64,000 bases of DNA, taken from contig NZ_DAGX01000002.1 of NCBI RefSeq assembly GCF_002498315.1, positions 2,808 through 66,807 on the forward strand, given 5' to 3'. The notes below the pieces were generated by a model that did no database searches, had not been told where the DNA came from, and saw nothing but the letters and a program-made list of their open reading frames with translations. Shown here piece after piece: positions 26,241 through 35,041 of this stretch; the first letter of the stretch is position 1, and each line of letters begins with the position of its first letter. This stretch comes from Methanofollis sp. UBA420. GTDB lineage: Archaea > Halobacteriota > Methanomicrobia > Methanomicrobiales > Methanofollaceae. Position numbers and translations under genes: made by a program.

Positions 26241-27940
26241 TATATCCCTCCACAATAGGTCTTCTCAGCCGGTTTGCCATGATATTCGATGGCCGCATGT
26301 ACCTCACAGTTCCTGACAAAGACCGCCAGCGCGTACTCTCCGGGGCCGAAGACGGCCTCGTTATTTCGCAAGTTCGCACCGTAGATCGTCTGCCAGCCGA
26401 AGGTCCGGTCAAAGACGGCGGAACCGTCTTCGATGCGGTACACCGCAAACCTCACGTCGCTGTACGGGGTCATATCTTTCTCTGTATGCTCTTCGTCCAT
26501 CTTCTGGACCGTATAGGAGACCCGCCAGGGGACCGGTGCGACGACCTCGGTGACACCCCGGAGCGAGTAGTCCTCCGGGTTCTCAAGCAGGGGGTCCTGC
26601 ATATCGAGGATGTTCTCGTGGAGGCGCCATTTGTCGTCATAGGTCCAGGCAATCCCTGAGGGGTACCAGGTGTCGGCATAGTATTCCTGCACCGGTTCCA
26701 GCCAGGTGATCAGCGGCGAGGTGAATTCAGAGACCGGCATGCGAAGGGCTGCGGTGAGACTCTCGTTCGCCGAAAAGAGAGGGTCTTCACCAAGGGGTTG
26801 CTCTCCGGCGATGGTGGTGTTGGCATCGAGACGGTCGTCCCGCGAGAGTGTCCAGCCCTGCCAGAGGCCGTCGCCGCCGTTGAAGTACGGCTTCATGCCA
26901 TCGTATGCGCCGCGGGGAATGCCTTTCTCCGTGGTGTTCACGGTCCAGGCTGCGGTGACGAGGAGCGGCTGGTTCCAGACGGCGTCCTCTATGACGACCG
27001 TGTCGGCGGCACGCAGGTCTGTCCCTGTGACAAAGGTCTGGTTTGCCGGGTAGTAGCGTACGTTGTCAAGGGAACCGGAGGAGGTGGCGTTGTGCCAGAC
27101 GGCGTCGCCGGAGTACCACCCTGCGTCGGCATCGCAGCCTTCAGGGAGGGCGGCGAGAGCGGTCTTGTTCCTGGCGTCGTAGACGAACCTGCCCGCCGGG
27201 GTCTCTGCAACGGCCCCGTAGAGTCTTCCGGTGAGCGTGCCGTCATGGACAAGGCCGAGTGCGGTGGCCTCAGGGATGATCGTGCGCCGGTCGAGGCTCG
27301 CGGGGTAATACAGGAGGGAGACACCGTACCCCATCTTATCGAGGATGGCAGCGGCAAGGACGGCGTGGTCCTCGCTGTCCCCTTCCTCAGTCGCAAGGGT
27401 GATGACCGGGTAATTCGGGTACGCTCCGGTCTGCCGGCGCTCTTCGTCTGTGGTGTAGTTGAGGCTTTTTACAAAGGCGAGGACGTTGCCGACAGTGTCG
27501 CTGTCACCATACCCCGATGTCAGGGAGGTGGCGAGGAACCATTCTGCGATGGTGCTGATGGTTCCATCGTCGCCGTCGGTCACGACGTACTCTGCCATTT
27601 TCTGTGGTTTGTCTTCATAGGCCCCGTATGACGAGGATACAAAGTGCTGGTAGGTGGAGTTGGAGATGTAGAGTTCCATCTCCATCCCGGTCCCGCGATA
27701 GGTCCAGGTGTAGGACTTGGGGCCGGCGACCTTTCTCTCCTGATCGTCGAGGTCGTGCCCGCGCAGACCGGGATCGGTGTCCGGTCCGGGGGTACCGGGG
27801 ACCTGACCTGGACCGAGGGGGCTGTCGCCACCGAGAAGACCGGAGAACCTGAGAATGGCGATGGCGCCGACGATAATAATCGCTATCACAAGAACGGCGA
27901 TGACTTTCTTGAACAGTGACTCGTCGAAGGCGAGGTCCAC
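26240..27940 (-). CDS. Membrane-anchored transglutaminase-like protein lacking the catalytic Cys
   Basis: 566 residues. One N-terminal membrane helix (about 12-31), a Pro/Gly-rich linker, then a transglutaminase-like fold: the block EEGDSEDHAVLAAAILDKMGYGVSLLYYP (about 185-213) aligns with the family pattern GDCEDTA..LAALL..LGY, but the catalytic Cys is Ser (residue 189) and the downstream His motif is not clear. The large C-terminal half (about 300-566) is beta-rich and unrecognised. It is probably an extracytoplasmic structural or binding protein rather than an enzyme. It starts 2 bp after the surface protein stop and is coupled to the pilus ATPase by TAATG, so it belongs to the pilus system. 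Confidence 0.72.
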   Translation of the reverse strand: MDLAFDESLFKKVIAVLVIAIIIVGAIAILRFSGLLGGDSPLGPGQVPGTPGPDTDPGLRGHDLDDQERKVAGPKSYTWTYRGTGMEMELYISNSTYQHFVSSSYGAYEDKPQKMAEYVVTDGDDGTISTIAEWFLATSLTSGYGDSDTVGNVLAFVKSLNYTTDEERRQTGAYPNYPVITLATEEGDSEDHAVLAAAILDKMGYGVSLLYYPASLDRRTIIPEATALGLVHDGTLTGRLYGAVAETPAGRFVYDARNKTALAALPEGCDADAGWYSGDAVWHNATSSGSLDNVRYYPANQTFVTGTDLRAADTVVIEDAVWNQPLLVTAAWTVNTTEKGIPRGAYDGMKPYFNGGDGLWQGWTLSRDDRLDANTTIAGEQPLGEDPLFSANESLTAALRMPVSEFTSPLITWLEPVQEYYADTWYPSGIAWTYDDKWRLHENILDMQDPLLENPEDYSLRGVTEVVAPVPWRVSYTVQKMDEEHTEKDMTPYSDVRFAVYRIEDGSAVFDRTFGWQTIYGANLRNNEAVFGPGEYALAVFVRNCEVHAAIEYHGKPAEKTYCGGI

Positions 27941-27942
27941 GG

Positions 27943-30501
27943 TTATCTCCTCCTCCTCTTCGTGATGAGTGCCCCGAACACTGCGGCAACCGCGAGGTAT
28001 GCTTCAAAACCAGGGGACTGGGTGGTCATGGGTATGGGCGTGGACTCCGAGATCTGAGTGGGCGTGAGGCTTGAATAAGGGGTGACGGTCGGAGATGGAG
28101 AAGATGTAGGGGTTTGAGCGGGAGTTATGGGAAGGGACGGGTCCTGCTCGGGTTCGTTCACAGAAGCAGTCCTCTGGCTTCCTTCTCTGTGGAGTTCGAA
28201 GGTGGTGGTGCTCTTGTACTTGACATCCTTGCACTCGACTTTGATTTCATACATTCCCGGATACCATGAACTGGAGTCGACTGCGTCGTAGGAAAACGGA
28301 CGGAGTCCGGTGGAGGGGTCGTACTTCCCTGGATACGTGTAGTCGATCGGGATCTTCATGACGGTATTTGCCTTGCCCCCGTCATAGAGATCAAGGGCGG
28401 TGACCGTCAGTGTTAGTTTATCGACGACCTGGGTGCCGTCGGCAGTCGTTCCTTTTCCGGCAAGATTGGTCTTTCCTTCGACGACCAGGTCGTCGCCGAC
28501 GACCAGGTCGCCGGGCGGCCGGATCTGGATCACGGGTTTCGCGACGGTGAAGGTGTCCATCGTATATATGTCGTCAATGGTTGGCGAATCCAGTGCCTTA
28601 ACCAGGGCGTCAGCAGCGTATCTGGCATCGAGAGATCCAATGTTCACTTTCAGCGTACCGTCCGTATTGAATATCTGGTTCAGGCTTCCTCTGAAGTAGA
28701 GGCTGTTCTCCGGGAGGAGGTCGAACTGGCCGTCATGGCCTGGGTGGTGGTAGACGATGAAATATTCCCCCGGCGTGAGATCATAGGTAAAGTTGCGCGA
28801 GTGGGTGATCCCGTACGAGCCTTTTTCTTCATCTTCACCGAGCGGGAACCTGGGGTTAAAGTCGGCATACCTGAAGTTGGGGCCGAAGATGTACCACTTC
28901 ATGTGGCCGGTGGAACTCGACATCCCGGTGTTGCCCGGGCTCCCTCTGGCATACCACCAGGAATAGAGGTAGTCCCCGCGGGCAAAGGTCCCCCCGGTAT
29001 TCTCGTCGAACTTCGCGTGAAGGGTCGGGCTGCTCAGTTCATACTCCCAGGAGGGGGGGACTTCGCCGTCGATAGATCCGGGAGCACCTGGATAACTGCT
29101 CTTCTGATACCCGATAGGCTGGAGGTTGGCGTGGACGGTGTAGGTTCCTTCATCACAGGAGAACTTCGAGGTCTCCCAGCTGTAACTCCATGTTCCAAGG
29201 ACCGGATTGTACGAGGTGACAGTGAACGAATCAGGTGCACCGTCCACCACTTCCCGCGACGGGTCGGTGAGGGGAGCGCCGTTCGGGGGCAGGTTCGGCC
29301 CTGTGACTGAGAGATAGATTGGAATGAGAGTTGTTGCAGATGTTTTGTCGATATTTTTCAGGGTCCCTGATAATTCGATGATATCTCCGATGGCGTACTG
29401 GTTCTGGTCGGGCTCATCAAAGATCAGGCTCATGGCCTTCTGGTCGATGGAGAATATTGCCGTCACCGGCTGGACGGTGCCGGGGCCGGTCGCGGAGACG
29501 GTATAACTGGTGGGCTGAGCGTCTTTTGGAATATGGATGTTCAGCCGCACCTCTCCGTCCCACTCAGGGTGGGCACGCACATGATAGTCCGAGATCGTGG
29601 GCTCGTCCCATCCGCCCCCGTCGAAGAACGGGAAGTCTTCTCCATTCTCCGGCACAGGCAGGCTGAGGTCGTACTGCATGAAGGGCATGCCCTTGACGGT
29701 GAGGATGAGGTCGTCGTTACGCTGCACAGAGGTCTCAGAGAGTTCAAGGGTCAGGGGGTAGTCCTGTACCTCGAATGAATACGGCAGTTCGTAGTTCATG
29801 TCATTCAGGGTCATCCTGAACACCATTGTTGCGTCGCTGCCAGGAGAGATCGCTCTCTGGTCGGAGAGGCGGAACACGTAGGTATCGTCTGGTGCTGCAG
29901 GGTCTGCGGTAAGTTCTTTGAGAGAGACCGTACTTCCTGCGGTGTTGGTGATCCTGCTGGTTTTGATAGTGCCCTGCAGTTCGTACTCGTACCATGACGA
30001 GTCCTGGAACTGGTTGAGGGGGAGGGTGTGGTCGGGCATCTGGAACTGTATGCCCATCCGGTAGGGAATGGTGTTCTGCCGGCTGGGGTTCGTCTCCGGT
30101 TCGATGTCTGTCCCGACGGTGCGTATCTTCATCTGCCCCAGGCAGTCAGCAGCATTCTGGATCAGACAGTACCTGCTCGCACTGCGGTTTCCATCGCTGT
30201 AAACCGGATAATACTGCCCTGATTTCCCGCGGATGTAATTTGCGATATTGTTGGTGATTGCAATCGGGTCAACCTGCTGTCCGGACTCGTCAATTCTCAC
30301 GATCCGCACTGGTTCTCCTTTTATGGGGTCGGAATAAGCCGAGAAGTTCACATTTCTTTCGCCCATAAAAACGGTATCTCCCGGGCTTATCCCTGCGTTC
30401 GGTCCTTCAGGGGTTGAGAAACGCGCTGAAGCAATTGAGGCAGACGTAGTCAGGAGAAGGATGGTTATACACAGGACTGCTATGATCCGATAGTGCTTCA
30501 T
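27943..30501 (-). CDS. Large secreted surface protein, DUF3821-like, with archaeosortase-type tail
   Basis: 852 residues from ATG 30501. The signal peptide is followed by GPNAGISPGDTVFMGERNVNFSAY, the start seen in DUF3821 proteins of Methanomicrobiales, and then several Ig-like repeats. A Thr/Ser/Pro-rich stalk (about 790-825) leads to a C-terminal SPGFEAYLAVAAVFGALITKRRRR: Pro-Gly-Phe motif, hydrophobic helix and basic tail, a sorting signal for archaeosortase and lipid attachment. It is the first gene of the leftward pilus operon and may be a cell-surface partner or adhesin of the pili. The longer frame to 30597 adds residues without signal character. Confidence 0.8.
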   Translation of the reverse strand: MKHYRIIAVLCITILLLTTSASIASARFSTPEGPNAGISPGDTVFMGERNVNFSAYSDPIKGEPVRIVRIDESGQQVDPIAITNNIANYIRGKSGQYYPVYSDGNRSASRYCLIQNAADCLGQMKIRTVGTDIEPETNPSRQNTIPYRMGIQFQMPDHTLPLNQFQDSSWYEYELQGTIKTSRITNTAGSTVSLKELTADPAAPDDTYVFRLSDQRAISPGSDATMVFRMTLNDMNYELPYSFEVQDYPLTLELSETSVQRNDDLILTVKGMPFMQYDLSLPVPENGEDFPFFDGGGWDEPTISDYHVRAHPEWDGEVRLNIHIPKDAQPTSYTVSATGPGTVQPVTAIFSIDQKAMSLIFDEPDQNQYAIGDIIELSGTLKNIDKTSATTLIPIYLSVTGPNLPPNGAPLTDPSREVVDGAPDSFTVTSYNPVLGTWSYSWETSKFSCDEGTYTVHANLQPIGYQKSSYPGAPGSIDGEVPPSWEYELSSPTLHAKFDENTGGTFARGDYLYSWWYARGSPGNTGMSSSTGHMKWYIFGPNFRYADFNPRFPLGEDEEKGSYGITHSRNFTYDLTPGEYFIVYHHPGHDGQFDLLPENSLYFRGSLNQIFNTDGTLKVNIGSLDARYAADALVKALDSPTIDDIYTMDTFTVAKPVIQIRPPGDLVVGDDLVVEGKTNLAGKGTTADGTQVVDKLTLTVTALDLYDGGKANTVMKIPIDYTYPGKYDPSTGLRPFSYDAVDSSSWYPGMYEIKVECKDVKYKSTTTFELHREGSQRTASVNEPEQDPSLPITPAQTPTSSPSPTVTPYSSLTPTQISESTPIPMTTQSPGFEAYLAVAAVFGALITKRRRR

Positions 30502-30750
30502 AATAGTAAGACTCCCTGGGGCGGAGATCTGCCGCCATATCAAAAATATTTGATTTATCGCTATTTTATTTGATCGCAATGCAATGCCGGCATGCACCTC
30601 TGAAATGCGAGATTGCAGGGCTTAATTTTAAAAAAGAATCTAAAATAACTCCGAGTGCATACGGAATGTTTAAATTCGCGTTTGTGGAACAACATTATAC
30701 AAATTTATTGTTATAACTCATATTTATTTGTCAAATGGAGAAACGACACC
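30502..30750. promoter_or_regulatory. AT-rich divergent promoter region of the two pilin operons
   Basis: A 249-bp AT-rich gap between the divergent operons, in sharp contrast to the GC-rich surroundings. Several TATA-like stretches occur: ATTATACAAATTTATTG (about 30693-30709) and TTATAACTCATATTTATTTG (about 30713-30732) toward the rightward pilins, and ATATTTTTGATATGG-like sequence on the opposite strand (about 30536-30560) toward the surface protein gene. The rightward start ATG 30751 has GGAG 10 nt upstream. No operator could be singled out. Confidence 0.5.
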
Positions 30751-31419
30751 ATGATTGTACAATTCCGGAAAAGTGCACCTCCCTTGTGGAGCAGGAAAAA
30801 ACCATACCCGGATGAACGGGACGAGGCGGTATCCCCTGTTGTCGGGGTGATGCTGATGCTCGTGGTGACGATCATCATCGCCGCGATTGTCAGCAGTTTT
30901 GCCGGGGGCCTGGGGTCTACCACCGAGAACGCCCCGGTGGCAACTCTGGCAATCAAGATGTTTGCCGGACCGAACGAGAAGAACGTGACAATTGAACACC
31001 TTGGCGGCGACCCGCTGGCGACAAAGGATCTCAAGATTGTCAGTTCTTTTACTGTGCCAGAGATGTGGGGATCCGATGAACTGGAGAAGAGCGGGCGTGT
31101 TATTAAACACACGATTGACGGATCGCTCTCGCCGGTGGAGGCTAACGCCATTAAAACTGATGTTGCCGGGTATCCTTTTACGCCGCAGGTGACCAACGAC
31201 GACAGCATCGTGTCCACGAGGACTGCGGATAAAACATTCGGGACGGCCATTCTCGTGCCTGGCGGACGGCTCACCTTCGACCGTGACAACTTCCTTGGAT
31301 TTGAAACAGGCGTGCGTAGTGTCTACGGGTTTGGTGAAGGCGTTACGGTTAACGTCATGATCGTCCACACCGGCAGCGGGAAGGTCCTCTTTGATAAGGA
31401 TGTGATTGTACCGTGGTAA
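30751..31419 (+). CDS. Archaeal type IV pilin (plus operon, pilin 1)
   Basis: 222 residues from ATG 30751. A 25-residue charged leader ends ERDEAVSPVVGVMLMLVVTIIIAAIVSSFAGG, the archaeal pilin N-terminal domain. The ectodomain has the shared strand FAGPNEKNVTIEHLGGDPL and ends VNVMIVHTGSGKVLFDKDVIV. It closely resembles plus pilins 3 and 5 in its C-terminal half (IVHTPSGQ, IIHLPSQK variants). It is the first gene of the six-pilin rightward operon; the next gene begins before its stop. Confidence 0.88.
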   Translation: MIVQFRKSAPPLWSRKKPYPDERDEAVSPVVGVMLMLVVTIIIAAIVSSFAGGLGSTTENAPVATLAIKMFAGPNEKNVTIEHLGGDPLATKDLKIVSSFTVPEMWGSDELEKSGRVIKHTIDGSLSPVEANAIKTDVAGYPFTPQVTNDDSIVSTRTADKTFGTAILVPGGRLTFDRDNFLGFETGVRSVYGFGEGVTVNVMIVHTGSGKVLFDKDVIVPW

Positions 31420-32069
31420 ATTCAAGGAATGACGATGCGGTCTCGCCGGTCGTCGGCGTGATGCTGATGGTTGTGGTGACGATCATCATCGCTGCAACGG
31501 TGAGCGTATTCTCTACGGGGTTTGTCTCAGACACAGATGCTGCACCAGGCACCCTGGTCGAGTATGTCGGGGTGCTCACAGGGCAGAGCGGGGGTCTTGG
31601 GGAGATCGGTCTGGTATTCGAGAACAAGGGAGGAGAGACGTTGCTGTTGTCAGATATGAACCTTCACCTGAAGTCGACTCTCTCAGGGGGGGACGAAGTC
31701 TCGATCTCCTACACCGATGCCCCCTCCTCGAAGTATCTTGATATCCCCGTGCCAGATGAAGCCCGTCTCTTATCTGATTTCACGTACCGCATGAAGAAGA
31801 TCGGGGTCGCGGACTCAGCAAGCGCCGCCACGACTGTGGCCAATTCTAAAATCAAGGCGGGCGACAGGTTCGTGATCCACGCGGACCGCTTCATCGAGGA
31901 CGGTACGAGCAGGTACGGACGTGTGGCGTACGTCTCCGACCGCGGCATGGAGGGCTCACCGTACACCAGCGGTGAGTTCGAGGTGAGCAGCAGGACCACG
32001 TACACGCTCAGCGATAAAAACACAGGGGCGGTCATCGCCTCAGGCACTCTTGTAGGAAGTGTGTTATGA
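31413..32069 (+). CDS. Archaeal type IV pilin (plus operon, pilin 2)
   Basis: 218 residues, starting with GTG 31413 that overlaps the previous stop by 7 nt. The N-terminus RNDDAVSPVVGVMLMVVVTIIIAATVSVFSTGF is a pilin domain with a very short leader. The ectodomain contains GLVFENKGGETLLLSDMNLHL and ends YTLSDKNTGAVIASGTLVG, the second of two ectodomain classes in this operon (shared with pilins 4 and 6). Confidence 0.88.
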   Translation: MVNSRNDDAVSPVVGVMLMVVVTIIIAATVSVFSTGFVSDTDAAPGTLVEYVGVLTGQSGGLGEIGLVFENKGGETLLLSDMNLHLKSTLSGGDEVSISYTDAPSSKYLDIPVPDEARLLSDFTYRMKKIGVADSASAATTVANSKIKAGDRFVIHADRFIEDGTSRYGRVAYVSDRGMEGSPYTSGEFEVSSRTTYTLSDKNTGAVIASGTLVGSVL

Positions 32070-32716
32070 ACAGGCAGATCAGGAAGAGAGAAAAAATGAT
32101 TTCTGAGAAGTACGACGCAGTCTCCCCGGTCATCGGCGTGATGCTGATGCTCGTGGTGACGATAATCATCGCCGCATTTGTCTCGGCGTTCGCCGGCGAT
32201 GCCTTTGGAAACACCGAGACCGCCCCCTCGGCCGCCATCGACGTAAAAATGATCTCCGACGGAGGGGACCACAAGGACCAGTACGTCATGCTCATCGAGC
32301 ACCACGGGGGCAGCAGTATCCCGACGTCCGACCTGCGGATAGTCGGTTATTACACGCCACCGGCATCAACAAAAAAGACCATGCAGCGCGGTGAGGTGAC
32401 GTCCTCGACAAAGGCTGTGAGAGGGATGATCATTCATGACGAGGAGATCTCCTCTGTAAAGATCCCGTACCTGAATGACGTCGCGTGCGGCACACCTGGG
32501 GACGATGAGACGAACTTCGGGGAGTACACCTTCTCCTCAGGCGATGTCATGAGCACGGGAGGGTCTAAAGGCACAAGCACGGTGCTCGGCTTTGACATCT
32601 CGACACCAGAGAAGCGTAATGAATATGGTTTTGTGAGAGGGTCTGCGGTTGACGTCGAGATCATCCATCTCCCAAGCCAGAAGAGCCTTTTCAGCGGCAG
32701 GGTGATTGTACAATGA
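32066..32716 (+). CDS. Archaeal type IV pilin (plus operon, pilin 3)
   Basis: 216 residues, ATGA overlap with the previous gene. The N-terminus SEKYDAVSPVIGVMLMLVVTIIIAAFVSAFAG is the pilin domain. The ectodomain has YVMLIEHHGGSSIPTSDLRIVGYYTPP and ends VDVEIIHLPSQKSLFSGRVIV, the same class as pilins 1 and 5. It is likely an assembled subunit. Confidence 0.88.
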   Translation: MNRQIRKREKMISEKYDAVSPVIGVMLMLVVTIIIAAFVSAFAGDAFGNTETAPSAAIDVKMISDGGDHKDQYVMLIEHHGGSSIPTSDLRIVGYYTPPASTKKTMQRGEVTSSTKAVRGMIIHDEEISSVKIPYLNDVACGTPGDDETNFGEYTFSSGDVMSTGGSKGTSTVLGFDISTPEKRNEYGFVRGSAVDVEIIHLPSQKSLFSGRVIVQ

Positions 32717-33387
32717 CTGAATCATATGGAAAAGAGGACGATGCAATCTCTCCGGTCGTCGGGGTGATGCTGATGCTCGTGGTGACGATCATCATCGCCG
32801 CCATGGTGAGTGCATTCTCCGGCAGTGTTGCACAGGACCAGACGCTTGCACCGCAGGTCTCACTCTCTGCATCCTATGTCTGCAGTATTACAGATACCGA
32901 AAAAACGAATGAAGTTCCCGATCATTCTGATAAGCTAAACAATGGCATTAAGTTCCGTCTCTCAGGTGGGGATTCTTTCTCGCTGCGGGATATTACGGTC
33001 CAGTTGAAAAACGGGGACAGTGTCATAAACTTCGACATGAAGACTCACCTCAACAACACTGCGGCAGCGATTGATAAGTCAAAATTGACACTCATGAAAG
33101 ACTCCGAGGATAAGGAGACATATTTCGCACTGCCGGGAGGAGGCGATGAACAGGGAGAAGGCGATGAACTGATCACCGTCGGCGACTCGTTCATGATCGT
33201 CGCCGATGACTGTTATGACAGCACCCAATCCCTTGATAAAAATGTTGCGAAGGGACGGTTCCTCACCTGGTCTCCTGAGGATTCAAGCGGCACATTCAAA
33301 GTGCAGGCCGATGTGCCCTTCGATTACACGATCACCGATCAGTTGAGCGGCAAGCCCATACAGAGAGGTACACTCATCATACGGTGA
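32713..33387 (+). CDS. Archaeal type IV pilin (plus operon, pilin 4)
   Basis: 224 residues, ATGA overlap with the previous gene. The N-terminus GKEDDAISPVVGVMLMLVVTIIIAAMVSAFSG is the pilin domain. The ectodomain ends FDYTITDQLSGKPIQRGTLII, the class shared with pilins 2 and 6 and with the remnant at about 35042-35203. One Cys pair (SYVCSIT and DDCYD) could form a disulphide. Confidence 0.88.
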   Translation: MTESYGKEDDAISPVVGVMLMLVVTIIIAAMVSAFSGSVAQDQTLAPQVSLSASYVCSITDTEKTNEVPDHSDKLNNGIKFRLSGGDSFSLRDITVQLKNGDSVINFDMKTHLNNTAAAIDKSKLTLMKDSEDKETYFALPGGGDEQGEGDELITVGDSFMIVADDCYDSTQSLDKNVAKGRFLTWSPEDSSGTFKVQADVPFDYTITDQLSGKPIQRGTLIIR

Positions 33388-33417
33388 GGCTGCTTTCTGG
33401 AAATAGGGTGAATAACA

Positions 33418-34140
33418 ATGTGCAGAGAGAAAAAAAGTCCTGAAGCGGAGAGTCCCTCCTTCTTTTTCATTGAAAAAGAATGTGCGGTCTCGCCGGTGAT
33501 CGGGGTGATGCTCATGCTTGTCGTGACGATCATCGTCGCCGCTCTTGTCAGCAGTTTCTCCGGTGGGCTGAGCGATTCGGCCGAACCGGCACCGACGACG
33601 GCATTTGAGATCAGCATCCGTGCGGGAGATGCTGTTGGAAACGGGGCGACATCTAATGCGCCCGGCCCGGCCCCCGAGTGTGTGGTGCTGACCATGACCG
33701 CAGGAGATACCCTGAATTCCGGAGATCTCCGGATCATCACGACCTACACGGTGCCGGAGACCTATAACGGGGTACATCTGGCACATGCCGGCAGGGTCAT
33801 CAAACACACACTGGACGGTGCGATCGGTCAGGACGATGTGTGGGATGATAACTCGGACCCCTTTGTTTCCCAGGTCAATGGGTATAAACTTGAAGATGCT
33901 GCTTTAAACTGCCTGATTCCCGGATATGGCATGGTTGGCAAAGGTAAGCCGTACTTTGGCACCTGCCTGTTCAAGGCGGGCGAACCTTACTGGTTCAAGG
34001 ACCGTAATGCGTTCCTCGGCTTCGATGTGACCGACAGGCCTGCATACGGGTTCCAGGAGGGATCTGTCGTCCATGTGACGATCGTCCACACGCCAAGCGG
34101 TCAGACAGTGTATGATAGGGATGTGGTGGCGACATGGTGA
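33418..34140 (+). CDS. Archaeal type IV pilin (plus operon, pilin 5)
   Basis: 240 residues. A 25-residue leader precedes KECAVSPVIGVMLMLVVTIIVAALVSSFSGGL. The ectodomain contains CVVLTMTAGDTLNSGDLRIITTYTVPE and ends VHVTIVHTPSGQTVYDRDVVATW, the class of pilins 1 and 3. A Cys lies directly before the hydrophobic helix in the leader region. A 30-bp gap separates it from pilin 4, the only non-overlapping junction in the operon. Confidence 0.88.
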   Translation: MCREKKSPEAESPSFFFIEKECAVSPVIGVMLMLVVTIIVAALVSSFSGGLSDSAEPAPTTAFEISIRAGDAVGNGATSNAPGPAPECVVLTMTAGDTLNSGDLRIITTYTVPETYNGVHLAHAGRVIKHTLDGAIGQDDVWDDNSDPFVSQVNGYKLEDAALNCLIPGYGMVGKGKPYFGTCLFKAGEPYWFKDRNAFLGFDVTDRPAYGFQEGSVVHVTIVHTPSGQTVYDRDVVATW

Positions 34141-34829
34141 TGAAAGAGATGCAGGAGGCCGAGCATGCCGTCTCTCCCGTCGTTGGGGTGATGCTGATGC
34201 TCGTCGTGACGATCATCATTGCGGCGGTGGTCAGTTCCTTTTCAACCTCGCTTACCGGCGAAGTCGAGACAGGATCAGACGCTCAGGTGGAACTGGTCGG
34301 GATATCTTCCGGAGGTGGTCAACCAAGAACATTTGAGCAGATCGGGGTCGTTTTTGAAAATGCCGGCGGCGGCACCCTGGACCTCAGGAACCTGAAATTC
34401 TATATGACCGGTAGCACGGGCTGTCAGGGAGCGTTTACGCTGACTTATAATGACCCGGTCAGCCTCGAATATGTTGAAGGCAGCCCTTACCTGAAAGGAT
34501 CATGGAGATCTCGTGTTACGCTTACTAAAAACGCAACCGGATACCGGATGCAGAGGTTCGGCAGCGGCCTGACCATCGAAGAGCTGAAGAACCCGATCAT
34601 CGAACCGGGGGAACGGTTCATCATCTACAGTGAATTTTACATGGCGCCATCTTGGTCTCCTTCAGCGCAACTCGGCTTCAAGGTTGATCGCGGGGACCCG
34701 GATAATCCCATCGATACCTGGGCAAGCGGTGCAATCGCTATCGACGGCGGCAGTGAGTATACCCTCTCGGACACCAAGACCGGTGTGGTCTACTCCTCCG
34801 GGTACCTGGAACCGGAGCATATATTCTAA
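34134..34829 (+). CDS. Archaeal type IV pilin (plus operon, pilin 6)
   Basis: 231 residues, ATG 34134 overlapping the previous gene by 7 nt. The N-terminus QEAEHAVSPVVGVMLMLVVTIIIAAVVSSFSTSL is the pilin domain. The ectodomain contains IGVVFENAGGGTLDLRNLKFYM and ends YTLSDTKTGVVYSSGYLEPEHI, the class of pilins 2 and 4. It closes the operon and is followed by a T-rich terminator-like stretch. Confidence 0.88.
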   Translation: MVMKEMQEAEHAVSPVVGVMLMLVVTIIIAAVVSSFSTSLTGEVETGSDAQVELVGISSGGGQPRTFEQIGVVFENAGGGTLDLRNLKFYMTGSTGCQGAFTLTYNDPVSLEYVEGSPYLKGSWRSRVTLTKNATGYRMQRFGSGLTIEELKNPIIEPGERFIIYSEFYMAPSWSPSAQLGFKVDRGDPDNPIDTWASGAIAIDGGSEYTLSDTKTGVVYSSGYLEPEHIF

Positions 34830-34845
34830 GGTCATCCGAAAAACT

Positions 34846-34860
34846 CTCTTTTATTTTTGT
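34846..34860 (+). terminator. T-rich archaeal terminator after the pilin array
   Basis: CTCTCTTTTATTTTTGT starts 15 bp after the last pilin stop and holds two T-runs, the usual archaeal termination signal. Confidence 0.45.
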
Positions 34861-35041
34861 GTCGCCGTGTGTGACGTTCCGGAGACCGCTCATGATCGAA
34901 TCGGTGTCTCTCCCGAATTTCCGGAAGACCCACGCGGATTTCCGTCTTCCCCGCTCTTTCGGTCGAGAGACTCCACCACGCCGGGCATGGGCACCAGAAC
35001 TCGACTTTTCCAGATTTAAATGTGGGTCATTTTATGGCGGG

